A stretch of DNA of 64,000 bases, taken from the NCBI GenBank assembly GCA_004335835.1, contig RWJK01001606.1, positions 1 to 64,000 of the forward strand. Reading direction: 5' to 3'. Shown one piece after another: positions 49,901 through 62,627 of the stretch (position 1 is the stretch's first letter; every line of letters begins with the position of its first letter). A model generated the notes under the pieces. That model made no database searches. It had not been told where the DNA came from and saw only the letters and a list, made by a program, of their open reading frames with translations. The translations under genes and the position numbers were made by a program. The stretch comes from Scenedesmus sp. ARA3. Taxonomy: Eukaryota; Chlorophyta; Chlorophyceae; Sphaeropleales; Scenedesmaceae.

Positions 49901-52900
49901 CTGTAGTGCTTGCAGGAACACAGCCTCATTAGGGTTCTGCGCCTGGCCTCCAAATCTGACCAAGTCGGCCAGGTCCTTCTCATGCTCCTGCTCGTACTGC
50001 TCTCCCAGCTGCTCCAGCAGCTGCAACGCGGCCTGCACAGTAGCCACATCACATCACATCACAACACACGTTGACAGAGGTAGTACAACCGGTTGCAACA
50101 CACATGGACGGTAAGGAGCTAAGGTGATGTACCATGTAGGCGGCACAAACAGCAGAATAAACAGCAGGTGTTGACTACCTAGCCTGCAGCAGAAGAACAC
50201 ACCAATGCTCGGCGATAGCTGCAGCGAACAGGCGCCACCCAACCCCTCAGGCCACCTCACCTGCACCACGACAGGTGACTCATCGCACAGCCCGCTGAGC
50301 AGGTAGGGCAGCAGCCGGGGCTGGTGGTCCAGGCGCTCCCGCAGGGTCAGCAGCCAGCTGCCGACCATGCCCAGGAAAGCCAGCCGCACCTGCAGAGCCA
50401 CAAGATATCATACAACATGTGTTGCGGTTGCCTTGACCAGCTGGCCTGCTATGCCGGTGCATGACCTATGTGGGCAGGTATTGCTTCATAGCAAGACACG
50501 CATGCAACCTGAGTAATACAGCACCAAACAAGAAGAAGCATGGTGCAACCTTGCCGCCTGCCACCGCACAGCACTCTCACCTTCAAGCACTCTGCATTGC
50601 CGCCTGCACTGTAACAAGCCCACCCAGCACGTCTCGTACCTGCGGGTGGTGGTCTGTGGCCAGCTTGCCGCAGTAGTTGACCTTGAGGTCATCACCGTAG
50701 AAGGCGCGGATGGGCACCACGTTGGTGTCGCGCCAGCCCACCATGTCCAGGATCGCCTCGTGCGCACCCTGCAGGCAGATGCAAAGCAACAGCAGCCAGC
50801 AGTTGTGCCGCAATGGTAAAGTGGTTGTGCCAGCCCACCATGTCCAGGATCGCCTCGTGCGCACCCTGCAGGAAATCCACGCAGAGAAGGTGGAGCAAGC
50901 AGGATGTTGTTGTATGCGGGCAATGCACGGGTATGCTGCAGCAGTATGAGATATAGAGTGACTGCGCCAGCCCACCATCTCCAGGATCATAGCATGCGCA
51001 CCCTGCAGGAACACAGGGCTTGCTTTTGCCCACAGCCTGCTCTTGTACATGTAGCAATGTGTGTGGGGGGTGCAGCACCATAAGAAGTTGGCAGTGCTGC
51101 AGCCACATGCTTGTTACGGCATGGTTTGTTGTCACTGCTGCTCATTGCTTTGGCACTTGTGCACTTGTGTAAAGCTCAGGCTGCAGCTGCCGCACCTTGC
51201 ACCAAACTTGTGCAATCCTCACATTGCTATGTTGATCAAGTCAGTCAGTGCTTGCTGCTCCTCACCAGGTGCATGACAACTGTCAGTGCTTCAATCGCTG
51301 TGATGCGCGTCCTGTGGCGCTTGTGGGTGGTCAGCGGCAGCAGCGCAGCCACTATGTCTTTGCTGATGGTAGACAGGCGCATGCCCAAGCACCCTGGCAT
51401 GGGAACAGTTGCAGCAAAGGTAGTAAGAGATCCTGCAAGGCGTCTGCCAGTTGATCAACAACGTAGGCAACACACCATATGTTTTGTTGCTGCCTGGACA
51501 TGCTGCACACAAACACATGCACAGAGGTGCCGCGCTGCCAATCATGCATCACAACTGCCTTGTCTGCAAGCAAACATATGTACATGATCCGCATCTGCAA
51601 CGCATGTGTCACTCCACGCCTCCTGCCTCACCTGCCAGCTGCTGCACTGTCCTGCAGGCCTGCTCTGCTGCCTCATGGAACGAGTCTGCCAAGCCAGCAG
51701 ACAGCACCGACCAGACCTCCGAGGCATAGGCTGCTACTGCTGAGCCTGCTTGAGCGACAATAACACCCAGCAGCTGCAGCAGCAGCAGCCGCACCTCCTC
51801 ACTTGGCTCTGCAGGGCCCTGCCCCTGCAGCGACGCGTTGCGAGGCAGGTTGCCAGGCAGGTTGCGAGGCAGGAGGTGGAGAAAGTAACAGTGCAAAGAT
51901 CATAAGGGCAGCAAAGCGGCACGTTGTATGGTAACAGGCCTGCCTACATGCCTGCAACACAAAATACTACAAGAAGACGCGCCACCTACACTAGCAGGAT
52001 TCTTGCAGCAAGTGCACAGCATATCAGACTGATATGCTTCCTGGCAGTGCTGGCTGCATGTGTCGTGATTTACCCACATGCTGAATGTGTAGCCGCTCCT
52101 CCAGGACTGGCATGGCGTATGGCAGCAAGCCCAGTGTAGCATCTGGACCGGCCTGCACAACACATGAAAATGAGCAGGTAGGCCAGGATATGTTTGGAAT
52201 ATGCCTTCAATGCAAGCCAGTGGAGCATTGAGCAGCTGCAGCAGCATCAAGAGGTTTTTGCACACAGCATGCCATACACCCATTCAAAAGCACAGCAACC
52301 CAAAGGCGCAAGAGGACAGCAGCAGGTGTGGCCACTGCTCTGAAGTGCTGCTGCAGCTGTCAGCAGCAGGCACCTGGAGCATGGCCTTGAAGGTGCTGAC
52401 TGCTGCCTCCCTGCAGGCTTCCGACTTGTCCTCAAAGCGACGCAGCAGCGCCTTCCCCAGCTTGCAGGAAAGGGCCTCTGCAACATCTTCTGCTGATGGT
52501 GGCGGTAGCATGCTCACAAAAGTGGCCTGCGCAGCAAGGCGTAGGCACATGCAGCTGTTCAACTTCAGTGCTGCAAGGCCGCAGCAGGAGGAGCGCTCTC
52601 GCCCTGCTGCTAATGCTAATGCCCAGGGCGCAGCGTGTACATCTAGCGACAAGCGTTCATTGCATATGCCAACATCTATTGAGAATTTACCTGCACTTGC
52701 TGCAGTGCTGCCTTGCGCACACTTGCATCAGGGCTCTGCAGCGCCTGCACCAGCCTATCCAGTGCAGCACCCTCCAGGCCTGTCGCGATAGGTATTTGCT
52801 GCTGTTCTTGACTCACTGACGTATGTCTGAAAGCTGCAAGCTTGCCGATCAGTGGATCGAGCTTGAGCTGCTGAGCCTGCTTCTTAGTGGTGTCCTGTGT

Positions 52901-53095
52901 GCTGCTGCTGCATGGCTTGTTGGACCTGGATATGTCGCTGCTGAAGCCATGCCACAGCCTTTCAAATTCTCGATTGCTTTCGGGCCGTGATGCGTTCAGT
53001 TGCTGCCAGATGGCGTTGACATCGCGCCTGTCAGGCTTCTTCCCGCCCTCCTCCATTGATGCTATTGTCAGATGGTGCCCTGGCTCCTCCAACAA
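46967..53095 (-). CDS. DNAAF5: HEAT-repeat dynein axonemal assembly factor 5 (HEATR2)
   Basis: Cytoplasmic factor needed for pre-assembly of the dynein arms of cilia. Segments match the family in order: LLPYAMPVLEERL (52152-52078), SFHEAAEQACRTVQQL, KDIVAALLPLTTHKRHR then ITAIEALTVVMHL, LAFLGMVGSWLLTLRERLD then LLPYLLSGLCDESPVV, LLEQLGEQYEQEHEKDLADL, and RPRIGSRLVVSNNFSVALHAL. Clear exons include 53095-52691 and 52526-52374; the last ends at the stop at 46967 (AVLRKLAP). Later HEAT repeats (about 49.4-47.0 kb) are Gln/Ala-inflated, making the protein longer than the usual ~850 residues. The N-terminus (DVNAIWQQLNASRPESNREF) has a charged extension before the first HEAT repeat; Met 53056 is an alternative start. 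The gene is head to head, 278 bp apart, with the coiled-coil protein at 53374. Confidence 0.85.
50826..51005 (-). repeat. exon shadows: copies of GAHEAILDMVGWR exon start
   Basis: The start of the DNAAF5 exon at about 50772 with its CTGCAG acceptor (encoding GAHEAILDMVGWR) is copied at about 50829-50872 and, more diverged, at about 50958-51005. Both copies lie upstream in the same intron and keep an acceptor. Confidence 0.88.
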
Positions 53096-53373
53096 GCACT
53101 CCCTGCTGTCTTACACGTGTTTGCAGGTGTATTACATGTATAGCGTTGTTGTGCTGGCGAACAGCCAACTCCTACTGTGGTGACTCGTAAGTAACAGTGT
53201 TGTTGGTCGTGTAGGGTTGTGCACTGCACTGCAGATGGACTGTTTGTGCAGGAATCAACCGTGTGATGCGTGAGTTGTGAGACTTCAACACTTGCGATGC
53301 ATTCTGGAGTGTGTTCCTTTGAACTGTAACGACAGCTGCTGTGCGAGCTCCGCACAACCGTGTGTTCGCAGCT
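53096..53373. promoter_or_regulatory. putative bidirectional promoter
   Basis: Only 278 bp separate the two divergent start codons, so both promoters must overlap or lie partly in the genes. I see no clear TATA box. Head-to-head pairing suggests co-expression, possibly with cilium formation. Confidence 0.5.
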
Positions 53374-54088
53374 ATGGGGGATGCAACACTGGTTCAGCAG
53401 CTTGAGGATGTTCTCAAAACCACAGCGCTCTCTGCCATGGCCGTTTACGAGCAAGGTAGGGTCTGCATCAGCTGCAGCAGCTTCTTGTGATACTGCTGTT
53501 GGTTGCAACCCAAAGTACCTTGTGCCATGACCATTGCAGGCATCCACCAGACGCAGGACCAGCTACATCGCTGCTTGGACGACCTGCATCGTGTGCGTGA
53601 GGCAGCAGATGCGCAGTGCCTGGCGCAAGTGCAGCAGATTCAGCAGCAGTACCAGCAGGACCTGGATGTGCTGACTGCGCAATATGAGGAACAGGTAACA
53701 GAGCAGTAGTGCTTGAATAGATAACCCACAACAGGAAGCTTCGTACTGGCAGCGCAGATTTTACTTCGCTTGCTGCAGCATCTGCACCCGTACCCTGGAC
53801 AGACAACGGCGCCTATGCATTGCCTCCACTGCTGTTGTGTGCATGCACAACTGTGCAGGTGCGGTGCCTTGAGCAGCAAACACGGCAGCGCATCACTGAG
53901 GCCCATGCAGAGGCAGAGGAGGTCATAACACAAGCAGCAGCAGAGCTGCTGGCCAAGCTGCAGCCCCCAGCACCTGCGGCTGCAGCAGCAACGCAGGAGC
54001 TGTCAATGATGCAGCTGCAACAAGCAGACCAGTCACAGGGACTGGGGCCAGCGGCATATGTGCCGTGGGACGAACCGCAGCAGCAGCA

Positions 54089-54126
<38 letters not shown>

Positions 54127-55643
54127 CAAGCTTCGACATGCAGAACCTGCACGGAGCCGCTCAAAGCAGTGAGGTGCACGACTGCACAAACGGCAATGTC
54201 AGCCGCATGCCAAGCAGCATTGCTGTGGCTGCCACCAGCCTAGCAAGCAGCCCCCAGCCAGAATACGCTACCACGCCTGCAAGCGATGACCGTGCACAGC
54301 AACAGCAGCAGCAGCCGCTGCCAATGCAGCAGCACATGCACAACATGCACACGGCTGATCATGCGGTGATGCACCCTCAAGGGCAGCTGGACCAGTTGCA
54401 CATGCAGCAGGAGCATGTCAGTTTACTTGAGTGGCAGCAGCAGCAGCAGCAGCAGCAGTTGGAGGAGTCATCTCTCATACACAGCAGCTACAGCATGCTC
54501 CACAAGCACCAACAGCAGCAAGACAGCAGCCTAGCTCAGCATCCCCGCCCCAGCAGGAGCAGGAGCAACAGCAGCAGCAGCCACCATGCGGCTGCCTTGC
54601 CGCAAGATTTAGCTGATATGCCACCTCCTGCTCACAGAAGCAGGCATGCAGGCAGCCGGCCTGACTGGGTGGAACCCCTGCAGGATGCTGCTGCACACGC
54701 TGTGCAGCGGAGCAGCAGCAGTCGCCGCCGCACCTCTGGTAGCAGCAGGGCATCTGATTATGATGCAGCCACCGCTGCTGCAGCAGGCGCGTCCCTGCGT
54801 GAACAGCAGCAGTGGCATGTACATCACAACACAGGCAGGCAAAGCAGCAGCAGCCTGTATCCTGGCGGACGCACAGGCCGCAGCAGCAGTAGCAGCCGCA
54901 GTGAGCCAGGCGCAGCAGGCAGCAGGCGGCACAGCAGAGCTGATGCCACACACAGCAGCAGCGGCACACATTATGCTGCTCGTGCTGCAGTAATGGCAGC
55001 CGCGGCTATTGCAGACGATGATGATGACGACCTTTACGGCACATCAGGGCCTGCGTTTGAGCGACACACTGTGCAAACACAGCAGCAGCATCAGCAGCAG
55101 CAGCAGCATGTGCTGTCAGCAGCTGACGTCCTGCGGCACTCATCAAGCAGCAGGCAGCAGTTATCGAACAGCTTGGTGCAGGGGCTGCGCAGGGCATCAT
55201 CTGAAGCGGCCTCTGCATCAGCAGCTGCTGCTGAGCGGCGCAGCAGCGATGGTGGCAGCAGCGGCTCGGCTCTGGATGCAGCAGGCGGCAGAGACAGCGC
55301 TGTTCACTGGCGGGGCTCTGGCAGCGCTATCAAGCAGGAGTGGCACAGCACCCGCACACGCAGCACATGCGACAAGGGCGGGGGGCAGCTGTTTGCCAGC
55401 TGGCAACCTGGCAGCGCCAGCAAGCACATAGGCAGCAGCATCCTGAAGGCACTGCAGCCATACGGCAAGCAGCAGCGCAGCAGGCACCAGCGGCAGGACC
55501 AGGCTGTAGCAGCAGCAGCAGCACCTTTGTGGGGTACGGTCAGCTCACCTATACATTCTGTGGTCAAAGGTGGACGGCAGCAGCGCCGGCCGTCGAGGGC
55601 TTTGGATTTGTTGCTGGACAATGACAGTGGCAGTGATGCATAG
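53374..55643 (+). CDS. coiled-coil, Gln/Ser-rich protein, function unknown
   Basis: Three exons (53374-53455, 53540-53694, 53859-55643) join in phase to 673 residues. The first ~120 residues form an amphipathic coiled coil with heptad spacing (LVQQLEDVLKTTALSAMAVYE, then DQLHRCLDDLHRVREAA and AQVQQIQQQYQQDLD, then EEVITQAAAELLAKL). The remainder is disordered: poly-Gln blocks (54076-54123, 54433-54459), many Ser/Arg stretches (SSSSRSEPGAAGSRRH), an acidic DDDDDD run near 55018-55032, and a basic C-terminus (GGRQQRRPSRALDLLLDNDS). I recognise no family. Its head-to-head position with DNAAF5 raises the possibility of a cilium- or centriole-related role, which is inference only. Ser/Arg richness would also fit an RNA-binding or scaffold protein. 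Confidence 0.7.
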
Positions 55644-56320
55644 AGTGACACATGGTGCATGGTGGGCGGGGAGGTAAACTGCTGGCAGCGCAGCACCAAC
55701 AGCGCCATGGGTCAAAGGAGCCAGCTAGCACATCTTGAGTATTGGGGTTTCGTGGAGCATTTTATGTGTGCTGTGGTGCAAGGTTGCATCGCATCGTGCC
55801 AGCTGTGTGGCAGGCTGCTTCGTCACAGCCAGCGCTGTGTGCCTTGGAAGGCGGCAAACTGGCACATGAACTCTGGTGTGATGTGAGGGCTTGCATGTTG
55901 CAGCCTAGTTGTCAAATGGGACGTGTCACATATTTCAGGCTCTTGGCTGCCGGAAAGGCGCGTGTGAGGTGAACACCCACTTGCACCCTCGTCCTGTCAT
56001 CCAGCTGCCTCAAAAGCCATGATTTGCCGATCGACTGCACGGCCTCTGGGAAGCCTCAAAACAGTTCGAAACAGCATCATACGCAAGTATAACGTGTCAG
56101 AAGCTGCAGAGGTCCGACTATCCGGTGTTCCTCATCACCAACCTGAACATTTGCTAAACAATAAAAGTGATCTGTGATCATCGTTCAGCTCGATAAACTT
56201 TTGTAGAATTATCTTCGACGGCCCCGAGGCCGGCGGGTTGGCTCTCCATCAGGAGTGCACCTGAACGGCTTAACAGCTCAGCCAAGGCTATCAGCGGTGC
56301 CTCTTTGTGCATCAATCAAC
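55644..56320. other. intergenic region
   Basis: Between two + strand genes. It should hold the 3' untranslated region of the coiled-coil gene and the promoter of the chromatin-reader-like gene. An AATAAAA motif at about 56160 is a possible AT-rich poly(A) or promoter element. No coding signal. Confidence 0.5.
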
Positions 56321-59300
56321 ATGGCTGATCAAGAGGACTCGGTGTGGGCTGAGGTGCGGCCATGCTAGTGGTGCAGCATGCAGATGCTTCCAGCGCCCGC
56401 CGCCACGCCAACGGCAGCGGCTGCGGCAGCCAGCAAGCCCCGCTACCAGCAGCAGCACAGTACCTGGCTTATGCCCTGCTGACATGCATGCTATGTATGG
56501 GTGTTGATGCTGCAGGCGGTGATCAGCGAACAGGATTTCACAGCAGCGGCCAGCCAGCTTGAGGAGTGGAGCACAGCCAGGGACTTCCTTGCGCTGGTGG
56601 CCAACGGATGCAGGCCAGAAGTTGTGTTCGTCACAGAAGGGTGTGTTGCTGCTGAAGCTCAAACAACTAAGTCAGCTTTGCAGGATGCAGTAGCTAGTGT
56701 GCTGAATCGTTGGTAAACAAGGCCCGCTGTTGACAAGCAATGCATCACACGGCACCTCTGCATGATCATAGTGCCCACCAGTACGTGCTGCTGCGTAAAC
56801 GACTGCTACGATACCATTCTGCAGCCCTTAGCATTCACCAAGCCGTCACACGTTCAAGCACATGCGCGTTACCCTCTGATTTCGTTGCACTCCACTCTTG
56901 GACGCATGTGCACGCAGCTACCACAAGCAGCAGTCGCTGGCGCTCAACTTCCAACTGCCAGAGCTTGAGCGCATGGCTGATGCAGAAGACCTCCCAGAGC
57001 CCCCTAAGCTGCACTGGAGCAGGTCAGCAAACATGCTCAATCCAGGGCTGCTGCTGGAGCGGGAGCTCTCGGGCGGCTGCAACGCCAGCTGCATGCAGCG
57101 CGCGGCACGGCTGCCGCACACGCAGGAGCAGCAGGGGAAAGCGGAGCGCTTTGGTGCGTGTGTGGCGCTTGCGTCGATGTGTTACGGTTGCAGTGGCAAA
57201 TGGCATGCAGCTGTGGTGGGCATTACGCAGGCAGGCATGTTGCTGCAGCAGCTGGATGTGCATGCGTGCCATGCTCTTTGTCTTCAATGGCACATCTCAC
57301 TACAGGGCATGCATGCATCACTTGTCAAAGCACAGCCGGCTTTGAGAGAGGGTAATTGGCTTTGCTCAGCCCTGTGCTGTTGCTTGGCGCTTTGCTAATT
57401 GCTCCTGCAGGCGTGGTGGAGCGCTGCAAGCTGCTGGATGTGCAGTACATAAGCAAGCAGTACCTGCCGCAAGCAGAAGATGACAACCCCTTTGGCGAGC
57501 ACAACGTGCCTGCAGAGCAGCGCGTGGCACTATCCATTCGTGTCACTTTGCAGCGCCTTGCAAATTCACAGCAGCGCTGCAGCCCTCAAAAGGCTGCAGA
57601 GCAGCAGGGAGAGCAGCAACAGGATGACACAGAGCAGCAGCGCCCAGGCAGCTGCTGCAGCTGCCATGGGGATGAGCGCGCAGGGTGCGGCAGCCCCAGT
57701 GATAAAGAGAACAAGCAAAACAAGCAGCAGGCATCTGATAGAGATGCCAGCAAGGCAGCTGATAGCACTGCAGTGCCGTGTAGCAGCAGCAGCTGCAGCG
57801 GCTGTGGGGAGGCGCTGCTATGTGTGTTGGAGTACCCTGTGTTGCACCTGGAGGGCAACGATTACATCGTTCCTGCAGCTGTGTTTGACCGGGGCATGGC
57901 TGAGTGGTCAAGTTTGACCGCCAAGGACCGCTTTGTCATGCTGTGGGACGGCCGGCCGTGCTTGTGAGTGTGGCAGCATGCTGCTGTTTTCAACAGTTGT
58001 AGCTGCTGCTTCCTGCAAGCATGGGCAGCTGCAGGCATGAGTATGCACCTGTCTTCAACAATGGGCTGCTCCGGCTGGCATGCACCAATCGGCTGCTGCG
58101 TTCACTCCCTGCACATCTGCATGCTTGCTTCACCCCTGCATGCCTTCATGCTCTGTTGACCCTCCCTCAGGAAACTGCGACCTGTCTCCCTGCGGTGTAT
58201 GCTGCTCCTGATGCTGCTGCCACTGCTTGAACTGGTGCTGCTGTGCTGCCTGTGCTGTCTGCAGGGGTTTTGTGGAGGGCTACAGGCGGCGCAAGCTGCA
58301 GGACAGCTTCACCTTGCAGCCTGTGTCAGTTGTGGTGTGGCCGGTCGACTACACCAATACAGCGCATCTCAAGTTGCTGCTGTGCTGTCTGCTGGGGCTT
58401 GCAGGGGCTTTGTGGAGGGCTACAGGCGGCGCAAGCTGCAGGACAGCTTCTGGGGCTCGCCCTGGCGCAGCATCACCATTGACTGGGTGGACAACCCAGT
58501 GGACAGGTGTGCGTTGTTTGTTTGGTTGCCGTGTTGTTGCTTTAAGGTGTTTGGTTGTGCGCAGCATCACCATAGACTGGGTGGACAACCCCGTGGACAG
58601 GTGTGCGCTGTTTGTGTGGGTGCCATGTTGCTATGTTCAAGCGTATGGTTGTGCGCTGCTTATGCTCTGTTGGACTGGGTGAACATCCCAGTGGACAGAT
58701 GCGTTCTGCGCTGCCGTGCAGTTGGTTTGGCTTGCAGTTGGTTTGGTTTGGCTGCTGTGACTGCTGTCAGTGATCAATAAGGTGGACAGGTGCGTGTTGT
58801 TCGTGGTTGCCGTGTTGTTGCCTTCAAGTGTTTGGCTGTGCGCAGCATCACCATCGACTGCATGGACAACGCAGTGGACAGAGGTGCACTGCTGGCATTG
58901 TTGGTTGCTGTTGTTGTGCGCAAGCCACTTTACTGCTGTGCCTTGGTGATGGCTGTTTGTTACAATTTGCAGTGCAGAGCTTCTGCGCAGCTTCACAGCA
59001 CAGATGTGTTCAGCCGAGTGCCAGTGTTGGTTGTGTGGTGTGGTGCCTGCGGCCTTGCCTAGTTCAAAGTAGTTCAAAGTAGTTAGACCATTGACCGCTG
59101 AACTGGGTGGTCCTGTGCTGCTTGTGCACTGGAAATGACTGCAGGGAGAATGACCCAGAGGACTGGGGGTATGGCAATCCTTGGTGAGGCTCCTGCAGGA
59201 AGCTGCATGGAGTTTCAGTCAAGGAAGGGTCCGCCAGGGATCGGCATCACAGTTGTAGGGCGTGACTGGGCTGCTTGTTCATCGGCACCAGGCCTGTTAC

Positions 59301-61200
59301 CCTAGCTGCAGCACACCGCGCAGTGATCTAGTCACAGTAGGAACCTGTCTACAGCGCGGCATGCGCATGCACGCATGCAGGCACCGCAGCTTCCATGGCT
59401 GTTCCAGTTTCCTGTGCGTGCGTGTCTTGCCCGGCGTCTTTAGTTGGTGTTGACGCAGTCCTAACTTTTTTTGTGCTTGCAGGGAAATGGTGCGGGAGGC
59501 GTGCTCAGGCTCCAGCAAGGTCCTGAATGCTCCCTGGACCCCAGAGGGCGCTGCTGCAGCAAGGGCGGACGCACTGGCAGATGCAGCAAAGCAAGCCAAG
59601 GCAGCGAAGAAGCGCATTCGCAATACGTGGTGCGGGGTGAAACATGGGGCTTGCTGGCTGTGCCTTGTGGCACGTGCTTGTGTGCCTGTGTGCTTGTGTG
59701 CTGTGTGCTTCTGTGCCAGCTGTTCTGGTTGGCATGTGCAAAAGGGTCAAGAGCTGCTGGTGTGATGGCAGGCGATTTGATGTGCTGCGTGTTACCTTTC
59801 TGTGTTGCCTCCCGCAACATATGACTGCTCCACTGTTTTCCTGCCTGGGCATGTGGGCAACTTGTTGTTGGCGTCGTTTTGCCGCGCCTGCAGTGCTGCT
59901 TGGACCCAACTTTCACCAAACTTTCTCATCACTCCTCCCACCATTCCTGCAGGAGCAGGGCCGAGGGTGACTTCTACTACGAAGCAGAAGACGACGAGGC
60001 TGCAGAGATCTCCGACACGTCATTCTTCTTCGATGATGATCCTGAGGACTTCATAATCCACAGTAGCAGCCGCAGGGCCGCAGCACGCAGCAGCAACGCC
60101 AGAGGCTCCGGCCGTCCTCGCAGCAGCGGCGGCGCACGGGCCCCGCGGCAGAGGCGCAGCGATTCAGCAGCTGCAGGCGGCGGCACTGCATATGGCAGGC
60201 AGAGGGGAGGTGGGGGTGAGGCAGCAGAGGGAGAGCCGTCACACAGTTGGGGGAGGGAGCTGGTTGGAGTGCCCGAAGATGTGTGTTTGGTTTGCAGGAA
60301 AGGGAGCGAGGCAGGGGAGCTCGTGAACAAGCACACAGGCCACAGCTACCAGAACTGCTGCAGGAGGTACCACGTGGGGTGCCTGCTGCTGCTGAACGCT
60401 GCGGGCATACGCACCGCGTACCTGAGCAAGCAGCAGCTCAAGAAGCAGCAGACCGCGCAGCAGCGAGGCGCAGCGGCGCAGCCGCCTGCGGCAGCAGCAG
60501 CAGCAGCAGCAGGCGATGGCGTGCCGTGTGATGGCCTGCTGGGGAAGCTGCAGCAGCTGCTGCAGCGCAAGGACCCTAGGGTCAGCCCTGCGCTTGCTGC
60601 TGCAGTAGCTGAAGCTGAGCAGGCAGCAGAGCTGTACAAGAAGGATGAGGTCAGCCTGGCGTGCCCGGCGCACTGCTGCCATGGCTGCGGGTGAGCTTGC
60701 ATTTTGTTTTTCACTTGTTACTTCTGGCTTCCAACTCAGTTGCTGGTGATGCAACAGCTGCTCTAACTTATTTCGTACACATACTGGACAGCTGGGTGTG
60801 TGGTGCTTGTGTTGATGATGTTGCAGGGGTTAGCCGGGTCCCAAGCGCACGCAGCATCTGCTTGACAGGCAACTTTCCACAGTTGATCCCGCAGGGTGTA
60901 ATTCTTAGACTGTCATCCTGGAAGCTGATGCTGTCCGCCTAGTCAGCGCTGCACCGTCAACACGCAGAGCTTGACTTTACCACCTGCTGCTGCTGCTGCT
61001 GCTGCTGGCTTGTTTTCTGCAGGCTCAACGGCAAGCACGAGTTCCTCGTGTGGTGCTGCTGCTGCTGGGTGCGCACCTACCACTGCCGCAACTGCATGCC
61101 GATGGGCGCACAGCGCGTGACAGTGGCAGGCAGAGACTACATTCGCTGCCCTCACTGCGTAGCAGCTGGCGCACCTCTGCCGGTACCACCCATTGTTGTG

Positions 61201-61235
<35 letters not shown>

Positions 61236-62596
61236 TGCACCAGCAGTGAAGCAGGAAGCAGCGGATGGCTTAGCTGCTATGCTGGCAGCAGCAGCTGCAG
61301 CACCAGAGCCTTCCGAGGCCGCTGCAGCAGCGCTGGCAGCAGCAGCAGCAGCAGCAGGTGCAGCAGATGCAGCAGATGGCTTAGATGAGGAAGAGCAGCA
61401 TGCAGAGCAGCTGCTGCTGCTTGCTACACACAGCAGCCGGGAGCCTTCTGCTTCCAGTGACCAGCAGCAGCAGCAGCAGCAGCATGTGAAGCAAGAGCCT
61501 GATGTGCTTGACAAGGTTTTACAGCAGCCTCACAAAAGGGTGGTTGCTTCAGAGGAGCCAGGCGAAGCTGCTGCAGCAGCAGCAGCAGCAGCGGATGGTG
61601 TGTCTGATGCATTCAAGCCAGAAATGCAGAAGCTTGCAGGACTGGAGCTTGAGCTGCAGCTGATGCAGCAGCATCTGGGAGCGCCTGCGCTGCCAGCAGT
61701 GCTTGAGGCTCCTCTGGATGCTGCAGCCAGTGCAGATCTTGATGAGTCAGCTGCTGCTTCAGAGGAGGTGGTAGATGCAGGGCAAGGTGCTGTGGCAGCA
61801 GCAGCAGCAGGGCCAGCAGCAAGTACGGCAGCAGAGTCCTCAGGTGCTGCTGGCAATGCAAGTGGCGATGTTATGACAGAGCTCATGCCTGATGTAGAAG
61901 AGCTAGCAGGGCTGAAAGTGGAGCTGCAGCTGCTGCAGCAGCAGCTGGCGCAGCTGCAGGCAGCCGTGCAGCAGAAGCAGGCGGCGGTGCAGCAGAAGCA
62001 GCAGCAGCTGGATGAGAAGCAGCAGAAGCTGCTGCGGGAGCGAGGGCTGGTGCCAGCAGGGGTGCCTGAGGTGGCAGCAGCGCCTGCACGCACAAACAGG
62101 CGCAAGCGATCTGCAGGTGCTGCTGCTGCTGCTGCTGCTAGTGGCTCAGGCACTGCAAGCATGACAGCAGGTCTGCCAACAGCAGCAGCAGCAGCAGCAG
62201 CTGCTGCTGATGTGGCAATGCCTGATGCCCCAGAAGATCCAGAGGCAGCGGCTCTCTTTGCGCTTGACATGCTCGCTGTTGCAGCTGAAGGTGCAGGCGC
62301 AGCAGCAACCTCAGCGCAGCCCTCTCGAGCAGCAGCAGCAGCAGCAGCACCTGAGCCGGTCGATCCTGCAGCAGTGGCGGCAGCAGCAGCAGCAGCAGCC
62401 GCTGCGCAGATGCCGGATGAGGGGAATGTGGCGGCTATGCCTGGCTGGCTGCTGCGCAGCTTGCAGGATGGGGAACTGCATACCCCCAGCTTCAAACTGG
62501 TGCCAATAGATGATGATGAGGCCGGCAGCACAGCTGCCAAGCTGCGCCACGTGGCAGCAGCAACTGCACGCCTGCCAAACCACTGCAAAGCGGATG

Positions 62597-62627
<31 letters not shown>

